In this document: in pieces, positions 61,301 to 64,000 of the stretch
Position numbering within the stretch: position 1 is the first letter of the stretch
Layout of the letters: each line of letters opens with the position of its first letter
Origin: CAJJDF01 sp965657945
GTDB taxonomy: Bacteria; Bacteroidota; Bacteroidia; Flavobacteriales_D; CAJJDF01
Length of the DNA stretch: 64,000 nt
Direction: 5' to 3'
Assembly: GCA_965657945.1 (NCBI GenBank)
Contig: CBFHPW010000004.1
Coordinates: 65,339-129,338 of the forward strand
Translations under genes and position numbers: made by a program
The notes under the pieces: generated by a model
What the model was told of the DNA's origin: nothing
Databases searched by the model: none
Seen by the model: only the letters and a program-made list of their open reading frames with translations

Positions 61301-61767
61301 AAGGTTCTTTTATTATCGAAGAACTCACAGATTTAGTTGAAGAAGCTGTATTAATGGAGTTTGATAGGATTACTGAACGTGGAGGAGTTTTAGGTGCAAT
61401 GGAAACGATGTACCAAAGAAGTAAAATACAAGAGGAAAGTATGTATTATGAGACTTTGAAACACAATGGAGATTTTCCAATTATTGGTGTAAATACTTTC
61501 CTAAGCAAAAATGGATCGCCTACCATTGTTCCTGCCGAAGTTATTCGAGCGAGTGAGGAAGAAAAGCAATATCAATTAGAAATGCTGAACGATTTGCACA
61601 AAACAAATGCAGACAAATTGAATACAGAGTTAGAGAAAATTCAAAATGCAGCAGTGCAAAACGAGAATATTTTTGAATACTTAATGGAAGCAACTAAAGT
61701 GTGTTCGTTGGGACAAATTACTAATTCACTCTTCGAAGTGGGCGGACAATACAGAAGAAATATGTAA
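58330..61767 (+). CDS. icmF: Fused isobutyryl-CoA mutase (IcmF-type acyl-CoA mutase)
   Basis: A 1145-residue adenosylcobalamin enzyme fusing three parts. The N-terminal B12 domain has Asp23-Gly-His25 (DGHDAA; His is the cobalt ligand). A MeaB-like G-domain follows with Walker A GTGGAGKSS (Lys209), AIVSVDPSKRKTGG and NKFD; it acts as a built-in cofactor chaperone. The C-terminal mutase domain (from about 560) contains LYPFKRTGEDPSRMF and SISGYHIAEAG. The order and the YPFKR segment point to IcmF, which interconverts isobutyryl- and n-butyryl-CoA (some accept other substrates), not separate MutA/B. No riboswitch is recognised upstream. Confidence 0.92.
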   Translation: MIDQTPYKPTNKVRIVTAASLFDGHDAAINIMRRIIQSTGCEVIHLGHDRSVEEVVNCAIQEDVQAIAMTSYQGGHTEYLKYMYDLLKEKGASHIKIFAGGGGTILPEEIKELQEYGITRIYHPDDGRAMGLQGMINDLVEKSDFPVGDKLTNEIESIGDKKVTSIARLISAAENYPEQAKSVMEEVHSLAEKVTTPILGITGTGGAGKSSLVDELVRRFLLDFPEKNIAIVSVDPSKRKTGGALLGDRIRMNAIKNERVYMRSLATRQSNLALSKHVAEALLILKAAKYDLIILETSGIGQSDTEIMDHSDVSLYVMTPEFGAATQLEKIDMLDFADLVAINKFDKRGSLDALRDVKKQYMRNNNLWDIPQDELPVFGTIASQFNDPGMNTLYKAIMDKIVEQTEAKELKSQFHISDEMSEKIFVIPPSRTRYLSEISENNRAYDQWAKEQSEVAQQLFGIYKTIEATTGAAPILTKGLLDSQQILSQAQNDGRKEFLELLITEFDRVKMNLDPHNFEYIQNWAEKVKKYQDPLYVFKVRDKEIKIETHSESLSHLQIPKVALPKYTAWGDLLTWILQENVPGEFPYTSGLYPFKRTGEDPSRMFAGEGGPERTNKRFHYVSQGMPAKRLSTAFDSVTLYGNDPNARPDIYGKVGNSGVSICCLDDAKKLYSGFDLSHSLTSVSMTINGPAPMLLGFFMNAAIDQNCEKYIVENGLAKEIEAKIVAKYKKAGTRRPAYQGDLPEGNDGLGLMLLGVTGDEVLPTEIYNKIKAETLTQVRGTVQADILKEDQAQNTCIFSTEFALRLMGDVQEYFIDNGVRNFYSVSISGYHIAEAGANPITQLALTLANGFTYVEYYLSRGMDINKFGPNLSFFFSNGIDPEYAVIGRVARKIWAKAMKNKYKANPRAQMLKYHIQTSGRSLHAQEIDFNDIRTSLQALYAIYDNCNSLHTNAYDEAITTPTEESVRRAMAIQLIINKELGLTKNENPIQGSFIIEELTDLVEEAVLMEFDRITERGGVLGAMETMYQRSKIQEESMYYETLKHNGDFPIIGVNTFLSKNGSPTIVPAEVIRASEEEKQYQLEMLNDLHKTNADKLNTELEKIQNAAVQNENIFEYLMEATKVCSLGQITNSLFEVGGQYRRNM

Positions 61768-61803
61768 GATTTTTCTTCTCTAGAGTTTCCGATAAATAAA
61801 ATC

Positions 61804-61848
61804 AACCTCGCAAGACTTCATTCATACTGATTTTTTGCGAGGTTTTTT
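61804..61848 (+). terminator. Terminator of icmF
   Basis: AACCTCGCAA (61804-61813) pairs with TTGCGAGGTT (61835-61844), followed by T. Confidence 0.85.
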
Positions 61849-61958
61849 ATTTGAATAGTTTTGTATCAATCTGTTTATTAATAGTTTTTCGGAATGATTC
61901 AATTTGTCAATCAAATAAAATGTTATATTTTTAATCACCAGTTAAAAAAAAATAACAA

Positions 61959-63314
61959 ATGAAGAAACTACTATCCTTATTCCTTTTATCATCCATTATT
62001 CATCCTGCTTTCTCGCAGGTCGCACTCAATTTTAATGGTCCCACGGATTTTGTACAAACTACATATTCTGGAGTTTTGGGTAGCGCAGACAGAACGATTG
62101 AAGCTTGGGTTTATGTTGATTCTAATGCACCGAACGCCAATTTGACTATAACAGATTATGGTCGGAATACAGCAGGAGACCGGAATACTTTTATGGTGAA
62201 TGCATCACGGAACCTGGCATACATATCTGGTGGTGGTTCTACAGGAAATTTTTCTTCTTCGGCTCAGGTGCCTTTGGAAGTTTGGACACATGTGGCATTA
62301 GTTATAAGTAGTCGAGTTGGATACCTCTACATAAATGGTGTTCAAGTTGGAACAAATTCATTGTCAAGTGTTTCAACTCCTTCAGGTCAAACCAACCTTT
62401 TAATTGGTCAACGAGTATCAGGGGGGTCCATTCCTTTTTATGGAAGTATTGACGAAGTAAGGTGTTGGAATACAGCTCGAACGGCAGCAGAATTATTAGC
62501 AAACATGAATGCTGAATTCTGCAGTGTTCCGGTTGGTTTAGAGGCTTATTACAGATTTAATGAAGGAATTCCGGGAGGAAACAATACGGCTATCTCTCGC
62601 TGCATAGACGATATTGGAGGAGAGAACGGAACACTGACTAATTTTTTGCTTACCACTGGAGATTCATCAAATTATGTGACAGGTCCGGCCTTGTCGCAAG
62701 GGTTTAGCACATCTTTGGTGAAAGACTCACTATGCTCCCCATTTACTTCTCCGAGCGGAAACGTTTATACCACTACGGGGATTTATTTTGATACATTAAT
62801 AAATGCCGTAAGTTGCGACAGCTTGGTGAGATTTGATCTAACGATTACCGACTTAAGTGATTCCGTACATAGAGTTGGAGGAAGAATGACATCCATCGAT
62901 ACGTGGGCAAATCATCAATGGGTGAGATGTGACAGTGGCTTCTCCCCTATTTCTGGTGCCACAAGCAGAATATATGATGCAACACAAACAGGAGATTATG
63001 CGGTAATAGTGTCAAAAGGAAACTGCACAGATACTTCCGATTGCATTCGTATTAGCCTAATAAGTATCACAAAGCAATTAATCCAAAGTGTAAAGATTTT
63101 TCCTAATCCAGTAAATTCTGTTCTAACGATCGAAAATTCTTACAATCTAAACCTAACTCAAATTTCCATTCTTGATATTTCGGGAAAGGTTGTTCGTGAG
63201 GTTTCAATTAACCGAAACCAGAAAGTAGATGTGACTGATTTACCCGCGGGAGTTTATTTTCTTAGACTTCAGTCACAAGATGATATTGCACACATCAAAT
63301 TCCTAAAAGAGTAA
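61959..63314 (+). CDS. T9SS-exported LamG-domain protein
   Basis: A 451-residue secreted protein: signal peptide (residues 1-20, HPAFSQ), a LamG/concanavalin-like domain (about 22-185; TIEAWVYVD, WTHVALVI, YINGVQVG, GSIDEVRCWN), a small beta domain with Cys pairs (about 255-365), and a type A sorting domain (IFPNPVNSVLTIEN ... HIKFLKE). Such modules bind glycans or proteins at the cell surface. No enzyme motif. The -7 candidate TATATTTT is one base off consensus. Confidence 0.85.
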   Translation: MKKLLSLFLLSSIIHPAFSQVALNFNGPTDFVQTTYSGVLGSADRTIEAWVYVDSNAPNANLTITDYGRNTAGDRNTFMVNASRNLAYISGGGSTGNFSSSAQVPLEVWTHVALVISSRVGYLYINGVQVGTNSLSSVSTPSGQTNLLIGQRVSGGSIPFYGSIDEVRCWNTARTAAELLANMNAEFCSVPVGLEAYYRFNEGIPGGNNTAISRCIDDIGGENGTLTNFLLTTGDSSNYVTGPALSQGFSTSLVKDSLCSPFTSPSGNVYTTTGIYFDTLINAVSCDSLVRFDLTITDLSDSVHRVGGRMTSIDTWANHQWVRCDSGFSPISGATSRIYDATQTGDYAVIVSKGNCTDTSDCIRISLISITKQLIQSVKIFPNPVNSVLTIENSYNLNLTQISILDISGKVVREVSINRNQKVDVTDLPAGVYFLRLQSQDDIAHIKFLKE

Positions 63315-63345
63315 CTGTGAAAAGATAAGTATGGACAGAAATGTA

Positions 63346-63353
63346 TAAATTTG
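63346..63353 (+). promoter_or_regulatory. -7 promoter box of the last gene
   Basis: TAAATTTG fits TANNTTTG and lies 49 nt before the ATG at 63403. No clear -33 element is visible. Confidence 0.35.
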
Positions 63354-63402
63354 CTGGATAGAGATACCATTAAAATCTCATGTTAAGTTTCGATACTACT
63401 CC

Positions 63403-64000
63403 ATGAAATTCAATAAAGAGTTTAAAGATACAGTTCTGGGTTTGTCCCAAACAGAGAAAGACAAGTTACTGTTACGTTTGTTAAAAAAAGATAAAGTTCT
63501 TAGCAAAGAGCTTTATTTCCAGCTGATTGATACCGATTCGGCAGACGATCATCAACTGGAAATGGAAAAGTACATCAAGGGAAAAGTAGCCTACTTTGCC
63601 ACCAAAAGATATACAGCGAATTATCTGATAAAAAGAATGAGAAGCGTTTCGAATGACATTTCGAATCACGTTAAAGTAACCAAGGACAAACTGGGAGATT
63701 CCTATCTTAACTTACTTTTACTTGTAGAAGTGTTGGAATTGTTCAATTCTAAATTAGAAAAAACGACCCCGGGACTTGCTAGAAAGTTGTGCATCTTTTA
63801 CTTGACAAAAACGTTTAAAATACTAATCGGAATTACAAAGCTTCACGAAGATTACCATTTAGAACACAGAGAAAATCTAGAAAGGCTGGGCGAATTATTT
63901 TCGAAGAATAAGCATCTAATGAGAACTGCCAAACAAAATGGATTTGATTTGGAATGGCTAATAACTACCGAGATTCCGGTAGACATAGAAGAAAGATATA
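63403..64000 (+). CDS. Hypothetical protein, truncated by the window edge
   Basis: The frame opens with ATG at 63403 and stays open to the end of the window, giving at least 199 residues (MKFNKEFKDTVLGLSQTEK ...). The sequence is helical, charged and without a signal peptide (KDKLLLRLLKKDKVLSKELY, HRENLERLGELFSK). I do not recognise a family; the C-terminus lies outside. Confidence 0.7.
   Translation, partial: MKFNKEFKDTVLGLSQTEKDKLLLRLLKKDKVLSKELYFQLIDTDSADDHQLEMEKYIKGKVAYFATKRYTANYLIKRMRSVSNDISNHVKVTKDKLGDSYLNLLLLVEVLELFNSKLEKTTPGLARKLCIFYLTKTFKILIGITKLHEDYHLEHRENLERLGELFSKNKHLMRTAKQNGFDLEWLITTEIPVDIEERY

Overview
The window is a stretch of ordinary chromosome from a low-GC member of the Bacteroidota, most likely a flavobacterial lineage. 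Evidence: at least five secreted proteins end in a type IX secretion (T9SS) type A sorting domain; promoters follow the Bacteroidota pattern (TTG/TTTG, 17-20 bp, TANNTTTG) with no Shine-Dalgarno signals; and Bacteroidota-type families are present (DUF4286, PlpD-like patatin, fused acyl-CoA mutase IcmF, HYC_CC_PP, MbnP). I see no insertion sequence, prophage, integrase or CRISPR array.

Layout. 1-3.8 kb: partial DUF1015 gene, SerA-type dehydrogenase, HAD phosphatase, NlpC/P60 hydrolase, MORN-repeat protein. 3.8-4.25 kb: gene-free stretch with three terminator hairpins. 4.3-13.2 kb: large T9SS subtilase, ferredoxin-NADP reductase plus 2Fe-2S ferredoxin, GT-C-like membrane protein, patatin/beta-barrel protein. 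13.4-25.2 kb: housekeeping block (glyA, DUF4286, marC-like, TPR, hisS, hutH, dapD, prmC, outer membrane protein, ligA, hypothetical, dapA). 25.3-25.9 kb: two identical tRNA-Lys genes and one tRNA-Leu. 26-39.9 kb: DsbA-like protein, zinc-ribbon SDR, DEAD helicase, T9SS protein, topB, clpC, gyrA, TPR protein. 40-44.8 kb: the most interesting locus, a copper-type cluster of HYC_CC_PP (frameshifted), a T9SS-exported MbnP protein and three tandem di-haem CcpA/MbnH-like peroxidases. 45-51.9 kb: LRR protein, chromate transporter, thioredoxin, TatD, GH25 lysozyme, envelope proteins and a frameshifted CDP-alcohol phosphatidyltransferase. 52-64 kb: ABC-F protein, aspartate kinase, T9SS protein, Smr protein, lytic transglycosylase, IcmF, LamG/T9SS protein and a truncated hypothetical gene.

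How the genes fit together. Aspartate kinase, DapA and DapD supply diaminopimelate and lysine; SerA and GlyA belong to serine/glycine and one-carbon metabolism; ClpC, GyrA, TopB, LigA and the helicase are information or proteostasis genes. In the MbnP cluster, published work on MbnP/MbnH pairs (di-haem enzyme converts a tryptophan of its partner to kynurenine, creating a copper site) suggests a surface or periplasmic copper-handling system, here with three enzymes for one substrate.

Other points worth a check: four genes whose -7 box ends exactly 4 nt before the ATG (apparently leaderless), a perfect 15-bp palindrome inside the start of chrA, and an SDR that has lost the catalytic tyrosine.
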